64,000 nucleotides of DNA, taken from the NCBI GenBank assembly GCA_032871835.1, contig CM065300.1:1312001-1376000 (forward strand), in the 5' to 3' direction. This DNA is from Dipteronia dyeriana (taxonomy: Eukaryota > Streptophyta > Magnoliopsida > Sapindales > Sapindaceae). Every line of letters begins with the position of its first letter. Position 1 is the stretch's first letter. Of this stretch, positions 24,413-35,590 are shown one piece after another. The position numbers and the translations under genes are program-made. A model generated the notes under the pieces. That model saw only the letters and a program-made list of their open reading frames with translations. It had not been told where the DNA came from and searched no databases.

Positions 24413-24970
24413 TAGACAGTAGAAACAAAAAAGTTTGATAAGGATCACATCCAAAATCGATCACAACCGTCCATCAAACCCAAATATTTATCAACTCACA
24501 TGACCCTCTTCAATCAACCGTTTGATATCATCTCCATATCATGCACCCGCATGCAGGAGATCCTATTTTGAGTTCTCAAGAAATCAATGACTTCAAAGTC
24601 CATATCATGGATTCATGGCCCATGCCACATCTTCAAAATAGAATCACTTTTCTTTCTAAAAATAAAAACTACAAAAGTTGGAAAAAAAATAATTCTAATT
24701 AATTGGACATATCATATCATCTATATATATATATATATATATTGGTTCAATATAATCTTATATTTTACATATTTTACCCATATTCAGTATTTACAATTAC
24801 CATTATTATAAAAGATTTCTTGAATCAAAGAGATATTTACAATAAATTTAAAGAAACTTAAATAAAGAAATGGACATGTGATGAAAACAACTTATTTTAA
24901 GAAATAAATTATACAAAACCCCCATAAAATAATCTCTTACCATATATAATTTCAACACTCTTTCAATGCC

Positions 24971-24977
24971 TATATAA
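24971..24977 (+). promoter_or_regulatory. TATA box of galactinol synthase
   Basis: GCCTATATAAGGACACC gives TATATAA 121 bp before the start codon, leaving room for a 5' UTR of about 90 bp. Confidence 0.65.
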
Positions 24978-25097
24978 GGACACCAAAGCCCCTTCACAAA
25001 AATTCATATCAATCAAGCCTTTTGATTCCAATTCAAAACTTTTTTTTTTCCTTATTATTTCTCTCTTTTGATCGTCTTCAACAAACACCAATCAAAG

Positions 25098-27098
25098 ATG
25101 TCTTTCTCAACTGAGATAATTACAACCGAGCCACTAGCTGCAGCAAACGATGTCGTTGTGAAGCCAAACAGGGCCTTCGTGACGTTCTTGGCTGGAAATG
25201 GAGACTATGTGAAAGGTGTGGTTGGCCTTGCCAAGGGTCTGAGGAAGGTCAAATCTGAGTATCCTCTCGTGGTGGCCATACTGCCGGATGTCCCCGAGGA
25301 CCACCGCAAGATCCTCCACTCTCAGGGATGTATTGTTCGGGAGATCGAACCCGTCTACCCGCCGGAAAACCAGACACAGTTTGCCTTGGCTTACTATGTC
25401 ATCAACTACTCCAAACTTCGTATTTGGGAGGTAAATTTTTCACCAGTATGTTATAATCACCCATGCAGTCGATCGATTAACATGTCATATTTTTTGTGGT
25501 TGATTTATCCACGTGTATTGCAGCATGTACCTCATAAAAAAATATATATTTTTTTCAATTTTTTTTTTGAATTATCTTAATATATTGTATTATAAATTTA
25601 ACGTTGAACTATAAATATTTATGAAAAATATGTAATTTATTTTATTACTTGAATACCGACAAATCTGAATGATTCTAACTGTATACGTAAGGATTCCGTT
25701 TTAACGACTTTTTATTGTTCTTGTTCTCTAAAGTACTTTTGTTGTTCACCACTATATAATTATTCACGTGTCATGTTTTTAGTGAACCATTTATCAACAT
25801 GGGTAATTTTTTTTTAATTTTAATTTTGGATTATATTAACATGTGTTATATTATAAATTTGATGTTTAACTGCATAGATTTTTTTTTAAAAAAAGAAGTT
25901 AATTATCCTTGTTACATGAATATGTTACTTAAATATCGACAAATTCTGATTGATTCTCTTGCATTTGGAATTCCATTTTAGATGATTTTTGTTTTTGTTT
26001 TCTCTTTTTTGTGTAAAGTAGTGCTTTTGTTATTTACTTAAATTGATGTATGGAATAAATGATGATTATGTACATTGGTTTGTAGTTTGTGGAGTATGAC
26101 AAGATGATCTACTTGGATGGAGACATACAAGTGTTTAGCAACATTGATCACCTTTTCGAAGAACCAGATGGCTACTTTTATGCTGTCATGGACTGTTTTT
26201 GTGAGAAGAATTGGTGCAACTCACCTCAGTTCAAGATCGGATACTGCCAGCAGTGCCCGGAAAGGGTACACTGGCCAGCGGAGATGGGTTCGCCGCCACC
26301 GCTCTACTTCAACGCTGGCATGTTTGTCTACCAGCCCAATCTCTTGACCTACTCTGATCTCTTGGACACCGTCAAAATCTCTACTCCAACTTTGTTTGCA
26401 GAGCAGGTAATTCAATTGTAGCTCGAGGGTGTTTCGGTAATTGCAGCCTATGTTTTGGTTACTTTTATTAATGTTTTTGGTTGTGGGCAGGACCTTTTGA
26501 ACCACTTTTTCAAGGATATTTACAAGCCTATCCCTAATGTATACAACCTTGTTCTGGCTATGCTATGGCACCACCCTGAAAATGTTGACCTCAACCAAGT
26601 GAAGGTGGTTCACTACTGTGCTAATGTAAGTAAACATGCATCGCTTATCGTGTCTTTTCTTCTTCATTTTTTTACGAACCACCAGATGTATATCGATTTG
26701 AATTTAGAACATTGCATGATAGAATGAATATATTCTATTTATTAGCACATGTTTACATCATAAAACATGTTTGGTTTCGATAAATGTTTAAATCAAATCA
26801 TTTGAGAATTCTTAGAAACGCATGTCTGTCATCAAATTAGTTATGCAATTTTGAACAATATTTACAGGGATCAAAACCATGGAGGTTCACTGGAAATGAC
26901 GAGAACATGGACAGGGATGATATAAAGATGCTGGTGAAGAAATGGTGGGAAATTTATGAAGATGAGTCTTTGGATTACATCAATACTGTGCCCCCAGCGC
27001 CCACCACCGGTGACAACAAGCTTTCCCCCTTGTTAGCGGCAGCTTTGACGGAGGATGGCGATGTGGCTCACCAACGGACCGCCCCATCAGCTGCCTAA
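25098..27098 (+). CDS. GolS: Galactinol synthase, complete
   Basis: Four exons (25098-25430, 26086-26406, 26491-26625, 26868-27098) encode 339 residues; introns are phase 0 with GT/AG borders. This is a GT8-family glycosyltransferase that makes galactinol from UDP-galactose and myo-inositol, the first step of raffinose-family oligosaccharide synthesis, in the cytosol. Visible signatures are RAFVTFLAGNGDYVKGVVGL near the N-terminus, the metal-binding DGD at residues 122-124, YFYAVMDCFCEK, the PPPLYFNAGMF motif, HYCANGSKPW at 259-268, and the C-terminal APSAA pentapeptide typical of the family. The ATG at 25098 is chosen because MSF starts the conserved region; an in-frame ATG 30 bp upstream would add ten unlike residues. 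The frame is intact. Confidence 0.96.
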
Positions 27099-28229
27099 AT
27101 CCTTTCAAAGATTGCCGTGCATGGCAACTATATATCTATAGTATTTTCCATATTAATGCATTTTATGTTATGGAGTCATAGGCTCATAGCTATGTTTTTC
27201 TCTTTTTAGGATGAAGGAAAGACAAAATTATTTATTACATATAATATAAGCTATGTACCCAAAATGATGTCGTGTGTTGATGCAAATGTTGCCAACCTTG
27301 ACCTGTTATTTAATAGAATTATTAATAAAATCCTAATAGTTTGGTTTTGTTTACATTAATTTAGGCTTGTTAATTACCACCACGACATTTTTCTTGAAAG
27401 TTTTATAAGAAATTGTGTTGGAATTCTATCACTCATCCTGACTATGTCCGCCCGTCTATGATATATATAAATAAATACATGAGTTCTTATTAAGCGGAGG
27501 AAGATCTCTATACATACGATTTTTTTTTTCCTAACAAAATTTAAAACTAATATAATATGAACAATATATAAAAGTTAATCCTTTTATAAAAAATAAAAAT
27601 AATCAGTCAAACCGTAGTTATTATATCATTATTAACAAAGATCATATCTCTACTTAGGGATATAATTAATTCTATCAAATTAAATAAAAGCAATCGTGAG
27701 TTGCATGAAATTTGAGCCATTGATTGAATCATGCATATTTTTTTGCCTTTTTTATTTATTTATAAAGAATAACTTCAAAGTTGATCAAGCTATCCGTATC
27801 ATTTCATTCATTTGATTATCATAAATAAAAAATATGCATTTAAACTAGTTCAAAAAAATATCAAATAAACATCATTGAGAAAAAAAAAGATACATAGATC
27901 CATGTAAATATATATGATATAATTTTCCAATAATACTATTGAAGTGATTAATATTTAAGCGAAATATTTTTAACAATAAAAAGAGTCTTAAATTAGTAGA
28001 ATCCTCTCATGATTCGATTCATAAAAGTTTTTTTAGGTAATATTAGGCTTCCAATTTTTTTTATAAATAGTTTTGGCACGTGAGGTGTTAACATCACGTC
28101 ACTCATCATATAATCTCATGATTTATAAAATGTTGACGCATCACGTACCAACACGATTTGAGAAAGAATTTGGGGAACTTAACATTACTCGTTAAAAAAA
28201 GGATAAAAAAGTTTATTTTCATCCTAATT
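27099..28229. other. 3' UTR and AT-rich spacer, no gene seen
   Basis: The first ~250 bp should be galactinol synthase 3' UTR. The remainder is AT-rich without frames. From about 27990 the sequence is loosely similar to 35220-35310 and leads into the repeat at 28230. Confidence 0.5.
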
Positions 28230-28480
28230 TACACATTTTTTTTCTTCATATATATATATATATATATTGAGGTTTGGGAATATCCGCTCCTTTAGCTATG
28301 TGCACTCCTCCACATTTGTGATGGAGAGAATTCAAATCCCACATTTATCTATAAAATTTTAAAAGTGTGGGAAAATCCCTTTTACTAGACTAAAAATAAT
28401 AATCGAGATTAGGGTGGAGAATGATTATGATTCAAATCTTTTCTATGGATCATCAACTGAGAGTAGATCGCGAACTTGTT
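28230..28480 (+). repeat. Dispersed repeat, copy 1 (possible tRNA-derived SINE)
   Basis: The block with TGAGGTTTGGGAATATC, CTCCTTTAGCTATG and GTGATGGAGAG...TTCAAATCC is found again at 35310-35520. The word TTCAAATCCC with a matching upstream stem resembles a Pol III B box. A SINE origin is only a suggestion; no poly-A or clear target duplication was identified. Confidence 0.5.
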
Positions 28481-28794
28481 TATTATAAATCTCAACCATA
28501 TGTACACCAACTTCATATAGGATAGAGTTTCTTCTATTCTAAAAGATTTGGAAAAGATCATTCAATGCTTGGTAGTTGACACCCCAATCTTCTCTTGATG
28601 ATACACTAGGTCCACTGTAAGGATAAAAAAAGAAATAAAATGGTAAGGTACAAGTTTAAACGGCCAACGTTTTTGAATATGCAAAAGGTAGAAACAGTTA
28701 CATACCATCGTGTAGGTCTTTCTTGATCCGGTTTGTCCATAAGCAAATATACAGACATTATAATTGTCAAGAACGTAATGTATGAATGGTTGCA

Positions 28795-29440
28795 TGATAC
28801 GAACTCACTGGGTAGAATTCATTCTTAAGAACCGGCTTGTAAGGAGAGGGTGTCCAATGAGTTATATACCATTGACTAATCCCATACTTAGTCAATGTGG
28901 GATCCTAACATTCCACCGCGCTTCCGTAGCCGTCGTCCACGGCATCCCATCTTTCCCAGTTGGGTGACTTCATGGATCCCGTTTTCTCGGGTAGTAGCCC
29001 TCCCCAGGTCGTCCCGTCTGCGACGAACCCACTACTCGACGTGGTGTAGGCTCTAATACCAAATTATACTGGATAGAACTCATCCTTAAAAACCGGCTTG
29101 TAAGGAGAGGATGTCCAATGAGTTATATACCATGGACTAATCCCATACTTAGTCAATATGGGATCCTAACATTCCACTACGCTTCCGTAACCGTCGTCCA
29201 CATCGACCCATCTTTCCCAGTTGGGTGACTTCATGGATTCTGCTTTCTCGGGTAGCAGCCCTCCCCAGGTCTCCCTGTTCGCAATGAACCCACTACTCGA
29301 CGTGGTGTAGGCTCTGATACCAAATGATACGAACCCACTGGGTAGAATTCATCCTTAAAAACCGGCTTGTAAAGAGAGGGTGCCCAATAAGTTATATACC
29401 ATTGACTAATCCCATACTTAGTCTATGTGGGATCCTAACA
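28795..29440 (-). mobile_element. TRIM (short LTR retrotransposon) with three LTRs and two internal copies
   Basis: Plus-strand order is LTR (28795-28910), internal (28911-29063), LTR (29064-29171), internal (29172-29324), LTR (29325-29440). LTRs are about 116 bp, TGATAC...CCTAACA; the middle one is shortened and altered at its start. Each internal part ends in GGCTCTRATACCAA, the reverse complement of a tRNA-Met primer site (TGGTATCAGAGCC), so the element points to the minus strand. A 5-bp duplication TTGCA flanks the whole array (28790-28794, 29441-29445). There is no coding capacity. It sits inside a kinesin pseudogene exon whose reading frame resumes across the site. Confidence 0.9.
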
Positions 29441-29917
29441 TTGCATGTCTAAGTATACCTCCTTTGTCAACATAAGACATTAGAAGATACCATTCAAAAT
29501 CGTTTTAACCACTAGTTGCAACTATAATAGAAATGTGAAAACAAAGACAACAATTAGAAGTTAATAAAACCAAGAAAATCATGACCTTGATTAACTTCTG
29601 GGCCAAAAACCTTGTTTAACTTGAAAAGTCGATTATTGTCTTTTCCTTTTTTGTACTGGATTCAGAATCACCAATTCACCATTTTCACCGATGTATTCTA
29701 TGGTTGTTTGCTTTTCATTTTACCCAGTAAGGAACGGTCTTATCCTACAATAGACTCTAATATTTCTTGTTTTAGAGAAGAAAAAAAAGATATATACTAA
29801 GCGTATCATGCACAAATATTACAAGGTGATTTACCTTTCAAGTCTTGAACTTCATTGTACAATTTTCTAGAACTGCATGATAATTCTCAACAGCATCAAT
29901 AAGCCCTTTCAGCTTTA

Positions 29918-30231
29918 ATGCTTGTTTGGTTGAGTTTTTTACTGTCTCAAAAGGTGTATAAACTGTCTATTTAAGTTTTTTTTTTTTAAAGTTGTTTGAT
30001 TGAGCTTTAGAGATATCTATTTTAAATTGAGTAGATGCTAGTAAGTTTAAACCTCTACTAGACAAAAACTCATGGGGATGTGCTTCTCCAAATAGACCAT
30101 TTTTTAAAAAAGTATACCAACCAAACAACTATATATATATATATATTAAAAAAACTCTATTTCTAATAGATCTACTACAAGTAGATCTTTTACCAATTGA
30201 AGTTTTTTAAAAAACTCAACCAAACAAACTC
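29918..30231. mobile_element. Tourist-like (PIF/Harbinger) MITE, 314 bp
   Basis: The ends pair as inverted repeats around TTGTTTGGTTGAGTTTTTTA and its complement, and TTA flanks both sides (29915-29917, 30232-30234), the target preference of PIF/Harbinger elements. The interior is AT-rich and non-coding. It is inserted in the coiled-coil part of the kinesin pseudogene. Confidence 0.65.
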
Positions 30232-30740
30232 TTAGTCCTATCCGAAATAGAAAAGACTCATCATGGGAAAATGCCCATCTCTATAAAAACAGTTTATAGC
30301 AAACTAAACCAAATCGGCAAATTAAGAATAAGCAATCTTACCCAAGTAATTAAATTCCTTTAAGTAACTTCTTTTTGTCTTCAAGACTTCATGCTTTATG
30401 CACTCATACACTACACTTAACTCCAGAATATTATGAAGGAGGTTTTAGGAATAAGCATCAACACAATAAAAGTGCAAGAACTAACAGTTAGGACAAACCG
30501 GTATAGCCTCATACTGAGAGTGTATAAAGCTTTGGTACACATGTTCCTTCTATTTCCATCTTCCTTTAACTTCCTCAACTTGTGTCTCTAATTGCAAACA
30601 ACACTATTCAAATGTCTTTTTGGCCATTTCTAGTTCTGGTTTCAGTGTAGAAATCTCTACATCACTATGGTTCCTCTCTTTTTCCATTCTCAGCATATTC
30701 TGCTCTTCAAGCTTTTTATTCTCTTCTATTTTGGTTTTTT

Positions 30741-31228
30741 CAAACTTTTAATTAAATTGTGATATTAAAAGGGTTTTTTTTATAGTTTAGTATGATATTC
30801 TTATTTGTTTTTTTTTAAAGAGTATAATATTCTTATTCAAATGCATATGATTATAATTGGATAAGCAGACTTCAATTTAATGAATATAATGTTATTTTTT
30901 TTTTCATTAAATTTGGAGTAAAACAATTGAGAAGCGACTTGTAATTTTTTATTTATAGATTATGTTTCATTTAATTTAGAAAATATCGAGTAATAGAGAA
31001 CGTTACAAATTTAAGCAACACAAATTCACAATACATGAAATCTCGAGGCTAATTATTAAAAAAAAAGGAGGGGCTAAAATGAAAGGGATAGAAGAAATGA
31101 TTTTAATTATATAATTAGTAAAAGAGTTTTTTTTTTTTACAGGAATATGGGCCGTGGGCCCCGTGAGCTTCCCCTCGATCCACCACATTTTTAAAACCAC
31201 TTTACATATGCAATGGGAAATTAATATG
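30741..31228. repeat. Duplicated block G, copy 1 (copy 2 at 61001-61503)
   Basis: From CAAACTTTTAATTA to GAAATTAAT the sequence matches 61001-61503 closely, including AAGCAACACAAATTCACAAT and a GGGCC-rich motif near 31150. No coding frame is conserved. The left border is the abrupt end of the kinesin pseudogene. Confidence 0.85.
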
Positions 31229-31630
31229 AAAAAAAAAGTGAAATTAAATTATATTTATTATTTACATAAAGATTATCAAATATATGTATAATATGTCAAT
31301 ATTATTTATTTATTTATAGTTAGGTTGAGTATTATAGTGGAAATGGTGAGGATTGCCATTTTTTTTTTCTTGTGTTGTGATGATGTCACCAGTTTAATAA
31401 CTTATGTTTAAAAGATATCTATTATTGTGAACCGTCCAAAATACCCTTAAAAGTTGTCTTTATACTTCAATCAACTCTTACTTTGAAATTTTCGACGATT
31501 TTATTCATTTATCTTCTTTATAGAGGTATGTTTAATAGACCTCCAATGGAGATCAAACATCATAACATTATCAATGCATCATCATTAGATAATTAGTTTA
31601 GTGGGGCTACGCAGACGCATTCGGGGGTCG

Positions 31631-31970
31631 AGCTCGCGGTGCTCCGAGCTTTTATCTTAAAGCTCGGAGCTTTAAGATAAAAGCTCGCTTCTTTAAGATA
31701 AAAAAGCTTGAAGCGAGCTTTTATCTTAAAGCTCGATCCGAGCTTTATAAAAGATCCGAGCTTTTATACAAAAACTCGATCCGATATAAAAGCTCGGATC
31801 GAACTTTTATATAAAAGCTCGAAACTTTTTTAAGCTTTTGTATAAAAGCTCAAATCGAGCTTTTGTATAAAAGCTCAAATCGAGCTTTTGTATAAAAGCT
31901 CTGAGCTTTTATAAAAATTCCGAGATTTTATACAAAAGCTCGGAGCTTCTGTATAAAAGTTCAATTACAT
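31631..31970. repeat. Array of short palindromes based on GAGCTTTT..AAAAGCTC
   Basis: Repeated perfect or near-perfect palindromes fill the region. One at about 31648-31682 has 17-bp arms (CTTTTATCTTAAAGCTC) around a single G. At about 31857-31900 the unit GAGCTTTTGTATAAAAGCTC recurs with a 25-bp step. Spacer words such as GATCC and AAATC vary. No coding frame or known family is recognised. Confidence 0.85.
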
Positions 31971-33089
31971 GTCAAAATCTCGAAAAATAAAAACTCGAAT
32001 GCAAATAAAAGCTCGATTTTATCTTCCTCAATAACTTTCAATAAATACAAAACCTCGAATGCAAGTAAAACCTCGATTTCACTTTTTGTCTCTTTACTTT
32101 TTGTCTCTTTCTTCACAACGACAGTGATGATATGCGTATTTTCGTCTCCACACTTTAAATGGTGAATTTTAAACATGATTTATTATAACGGTGATATTTC
32201 CATAAAAGCCCCATCAAAAGGTACCATTAATTTTTCGAACCCAATATTATAACTAATGGGATGTTTAAAACTAATGGGATGTCATACCTATGAGCTTATA
32301 AGTTATAACTAAAAGTATTTTAGATTTACGTATGATAAGAAGGCTTAAAAAAAATCAAGGAGAAATCACAAATTAGTAATCCCATATGCAGAGCAAGCCT
32401 CTTCGACGTGCATTATCAACAATCCCCTATAATCTATCTATCTTATTCTTATATATGTGTTCTTTAATTTTGTTACCCTTTTCAGCTTGTTCATATATAA
32501 TTATAATTCAGTTCTTAGCGATCTTTGATTCAATGTCTATGCTTCATAAAAGTCTTTGATTTAAATTGTCACAGTGATGGTTGGGAGTCGAATTTGATAA
32601 TAAATGTTGTTATAATTACCATTATTATCACTTATCCCTTGTCCACAGTCAGTTTCAGGTGGAGCATTTAACACAAAATCAATTGGCAATGATTCACCTG
32701 AGCTCAAAATTAGACCCGGCAATCACCACAATGAAGAGATATATCATCATCTCTGGAGTGAGATCTTTAGAGTGTAGTATGATAAATTTAGATTTTTCGG
32801 TCTCATATTATTTTGTTTTTCTAATCTTCTTTATTTGTCACACATTGAATTTGACATTATTGACCTATAATTGTATCGAATTATTTTTGGTATGCATCAG
32901 AAGAAATACATTTACTTCTGTCCTCTCTTTACTTGTTTTTTCTTATCTAGATAAACCTAATTTGTTTGTCCAAAAAACCAAGCAGGAAGGATTTGAATTC
33001 TTCATTAAAAGAACATTAAAGGGATCTGATCCAAGAAAACCCTAATCACGAACTAATTATAACTTAAAAGATGAACAAATTTTTTTAAA

Positions 33090-33090
<1 letters not shown>
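31971..33090. other. Spacer with unassigned exon-like fragments
   Basis: A 154-codon frame spans 32581-33045. Inside it, sequence after TTTCAG (32658) to GGA|GTGAGA (about 32757), and sequence after AAGCAG (about 32986) to a TAA near 33044, have plausible splice borders and compatible frames, giving VEHLTQNQLAMIHLSSKLD and EGFEFFIKRTLKGSDPRKP. I do not recognise a family and cannot show that it is a gene. Confidence 0.2.

Positions 33091-33091
<1 letters not shown>

Positions 33092-33135
<44 letters not shown>
33092..33135. repeat. (TA)n microsatellite
   Basis: About 44 bp of uninterrupted alternating TA. Similar tracts occur near 28248, 40583 and 60048, and a longer one at 40944-40994. Confidence 0.95.
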
Positions 33136-33141
<6 letters not shown>

Positions 33142-33754
33142 GTTTATTATTGTTAAAAAAAACTTTATTGCAGTTAGCAAATTAACTAATACAAAAGTAA
33201 TTGAATTAGTCTCTGAGTTTAGGGATAATTATGTGGCGGGTTCGGGACGTGGTGTCCCTCCCCGCACATCGTCCATTTATTTTTTGAAACTCCATCCCCA
33301 CATATAACCCCACAATATATGGAGCGGGGAGGGGAGGGGAGGGGTGGGGTATGTTTTTCTCATTCCCACCTATTTACCTAATTTACCCCATTTAATTCAT
33401 TGAACAAATTTATTTATTAAAAATAATAAATATATAAACCAACGAATATGTATAATATATAAATTAATTTGAAAAAACTATTGAAAATAATTTCATAAAC
33501 GTTAATAATAAACATAAATATCACAACTAAACAAATACGTTCAATAATTTCCAAACATAACTTTAAAAGAAAAAAAAATTAAATAATGAAAAATAAATAT
33601 CATATTATAAGTGGGGTGGGACGGGTATTCCCATCCTCGTCTCATACACACTAAATTAAAACACATCCCGACCCCATAAGTACGGGTCCTTACACTTGTG
33701 GGTTATTTTACCATCTATATCTAAGTTTTCAAAATTGAATCTATTCGTCACTCC
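33136..33754. other. Spacer with G-rich repeat, possible hAT-like MITE remnant
   Basis: GGCGGGTTCGGGACG near 33237, GGGGAGGGGAGGGG near 33335 and GGGACGGGTATTCCCATCC near 33618 bracket AT-rich DNA. This pattern of GGGGCGGG-type ends is seen in some plant hAT-derived MITEs. No target duplication was identified. Confidence 0.3.
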
Positions 33755-34650
33755 TTTCAGTTAGTCTGCCCTCTAACGGTCAGAGGGTATTTTCATCTTT
33801 GATTGTAAAATTAAAAAAAAAAAACTATTATTAAATAGCATAAAACAATATGATAAAGTAATTAATCAGCAACAAAAATGTTTTCTTTAAAAACTAAAGA
33901 AATAAAATAAATAAATAAACCATGTCTCAAATTGATGTTTTCGGAAAAGTTGCAAGGCTGTGATATTTATATTACATGGTATCTAGTAATGTAATGAAAT
34001 ATCAAATATTGAATTCTGGAAACATTTATAATCTTCATTTACGTACTATTTGGAAACGGAAAAAAACCCAAACCGAGCAGTAAACTAATCACCTTTAAAA
34101 CGCATTTTATTTTACTATATGTCACACATAATAATTTCTCATATCTTATGTTCTTCTTTAAATTGAACCAAATATTTTTTATATAAATTTTAATTGGATA
34201 ACCATAAGAGTGATGATATTTATACTCTTTAAAAACCGTATGTACAATCTAAATTAGTATGTTTTTAAAAATCTTGTAATACCTTTAAATAAAATTACAC
34301 TAATTGTTTGTTAATACACCCACCAATAATTATTAATTAGTTTTCTAAATAATTTAAATACGAGAGAAATGTAATGGAGACCTGTAGAATTAAGAGCAAG
34401 AAACAAAATAACAGCTCCACGAATGACATACAATGGAAATTTGTAGGCAAAATTACATCATGTAAATCAATGCCACCTGAATGATGCCTAGATGTGATTG
34501 TTGTGGCATAAACTTAATTTGTTGCACTACTAGTGGGATATTATTCTCTACTATATAAGCAATTCAGATTTCAACATGTAGGAACTGTATAATACATAAT
34601 TTATAATTTAATTCCTAAATATATATTAACATCAAGTTATCACAACCCAG
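33755..34650. repeat. Duplicated block P, copy 1 (copy 2 at 40060-41070)
   Basis: Starting at CAGTTAGTC and ending around CATCAAGTTATCACAACCCAG, this block matches 40064-41060 with indels. The shared part includes ACTAGTGGGATATTATTC and a TATA-like CTATATAAGC (34552 and 40919). Copy 2 lies upstream of the intact HS1-like gene, so the block may be duplicated upstream DNA of that gene. The interior around 34200-34350 is also similar, in inverted orientation, to 38095-38240, which suggests a contained MITE. Confidence 0.8.
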
Positions 34651-34904
34651 TTCAATTTTTTCTTCCAAACTGTCAAATACTAATATGTACAATATATATA
34701 TATATGAAAATCGTATCATATTATATATAGTGTATCTCAACTAATATTATTTTCTTATTCGAATAATAGTGATCTCTCTTACGATCTTACTTATCTCATT
34801 CACCGTAATACCATGTATATTATACTTTTGATATGTTATTTATTTTTAAATAATCAATACGTGTTTATTTATATATTTTAAACATGTCAACCAAACATTT
34901 ACAT

Positions 34905-35065
34905 ATATTAGACAATATGAGGTCAATCTAGTGGTATGTCTTTCACTTTCACACCACGTGAATATGTGTTCAAATCTCTCTCCCTCCCCAAACCCTGAAT
35001 TATTATAATATTTCAAAAACATATACATATATTTATGATTAACTATTTGATATTTTATCAAATAA
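34905..35065 (+). repeat. Possible tRNA-derived SINE
   Basis: TGAGGTCAATCTAGTGGTATG resembles a Pol III A box, and GTGTTCAAATCTC about 50 bp later resembles a B box. AT-rich sequence follows. No second full copy in the window confirms it. Confidence 0.35.
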
Positions 35066-35309
35066 ACTTTTATAATTTTTAAAAATTAAAATAGTTTTTG
35101 GATCTTAGAAAAATATTATGAGTATAATTGAGATTTTAATTAGTTTTCTAAACACTATTATTGAATCATGATATATAGCCATAAGGTTTTTCTATATTAG
35201 TTTAGAGTAATGCTAGGTTATAATTTTTTTCTAAAAAACTTCTAAAATGGTGTGGCATCTCGTGATTCAATTCATAAAAGTTTATTGTTTTAAAGGATAA
35301 GAAAGTTTA

Positions 35310-35520
35310 GTTTCATCCTAATTTACACCATTTTTTTCTTCTTGTATATAAATTGAGGTTTGGGAATATCTGCTCCTTTAGCTATTTGTACTCCTCCACA
35401 TTTGTGATGGAGAGGGTTCAAATCCCTCATTTATTTATAAAATTTTAAAAGTGTGGAAAATCCCCTTTTATTAGAATAAAAAAATAATTGAGGTTAGGGT
35501 GGAGAATGATTGTGATTCAA
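35310..35520 (+). repeat. Dispersed repeat, copy 2 (copy 1 at 28230-28480)
   Basis: It shares TTGAGGTTTGGGAATATC, ACTCCTCCACATTTGTGATG and GTTAGGGTGGAGAATGATT with the copy upstream of the kinesin pseudogene. Confidence 0.65.
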
Positions 35521-35590
35521 ATCTACAATCTGATTGATACATGTGAAAGAGACAAGCCGAAGACAGTTTTATAAAATTTAAAGGGTTTGA

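Larger units (their letters stand above)
23544..24960. other. Intergenic region upstream of galactinol synthase
   Basis: The first ~300 bp complete the second copy of the duplication split by the Tat element. The rest is AT-rich with (TA)n tracts near 24009-24031 and 24719-24741. The part from about 24230 to 24960 is the likely promoter of the galactinol synthase gene. No other gene is seen. Confidence 0.6.
28545..30746 (-). pseudogene. Kinesin-14 (KIN-14) pseudogene with retained introns, truncated
   Basis: Minus-strand pieces in gene order: coiled coil with KKLEEQNMLRMEKERNHSDV and a TAG (30745-30540); IKHEVLKTKRSYLKEFNYLG (30417-30339); KLKGLIDAVENYHAVL, a small deletion, then RKLYNEVQDLK (29915-29836); the motor start NIRVYCRIRPFL with a stop and a 1-nt shift, through FKLNKVFGPEVNQ (29789-29588); [22 protein letters not shown] to [11 protein letters not shown] (29458-28706, split by a TRIM); and [21 protein letters not shown] (28616-28548). 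The phosphate-binding loop has Arg where the family has Gly, and the rest of the motor domain is missing. Introns are retained, so it came from DNA duplication, not an mRNA copy. It ends abruptly at 30741, where a duplicated block begins. Confidence 0.88.

Noticed and set aside
31631..31970. Regularly spaced palindromes as a CRISPR array
   Set aside because: Repeats touch each other and spacers are not unique; this is plant nuclear DNA without cas genes.
34905..35065. A functional tRNA gene
   Set aside because: A- and B-box-like words are present, but no cloverleaf with a proper acceptor stem and anticodon arm can be drawn; a SINE is the better guess.
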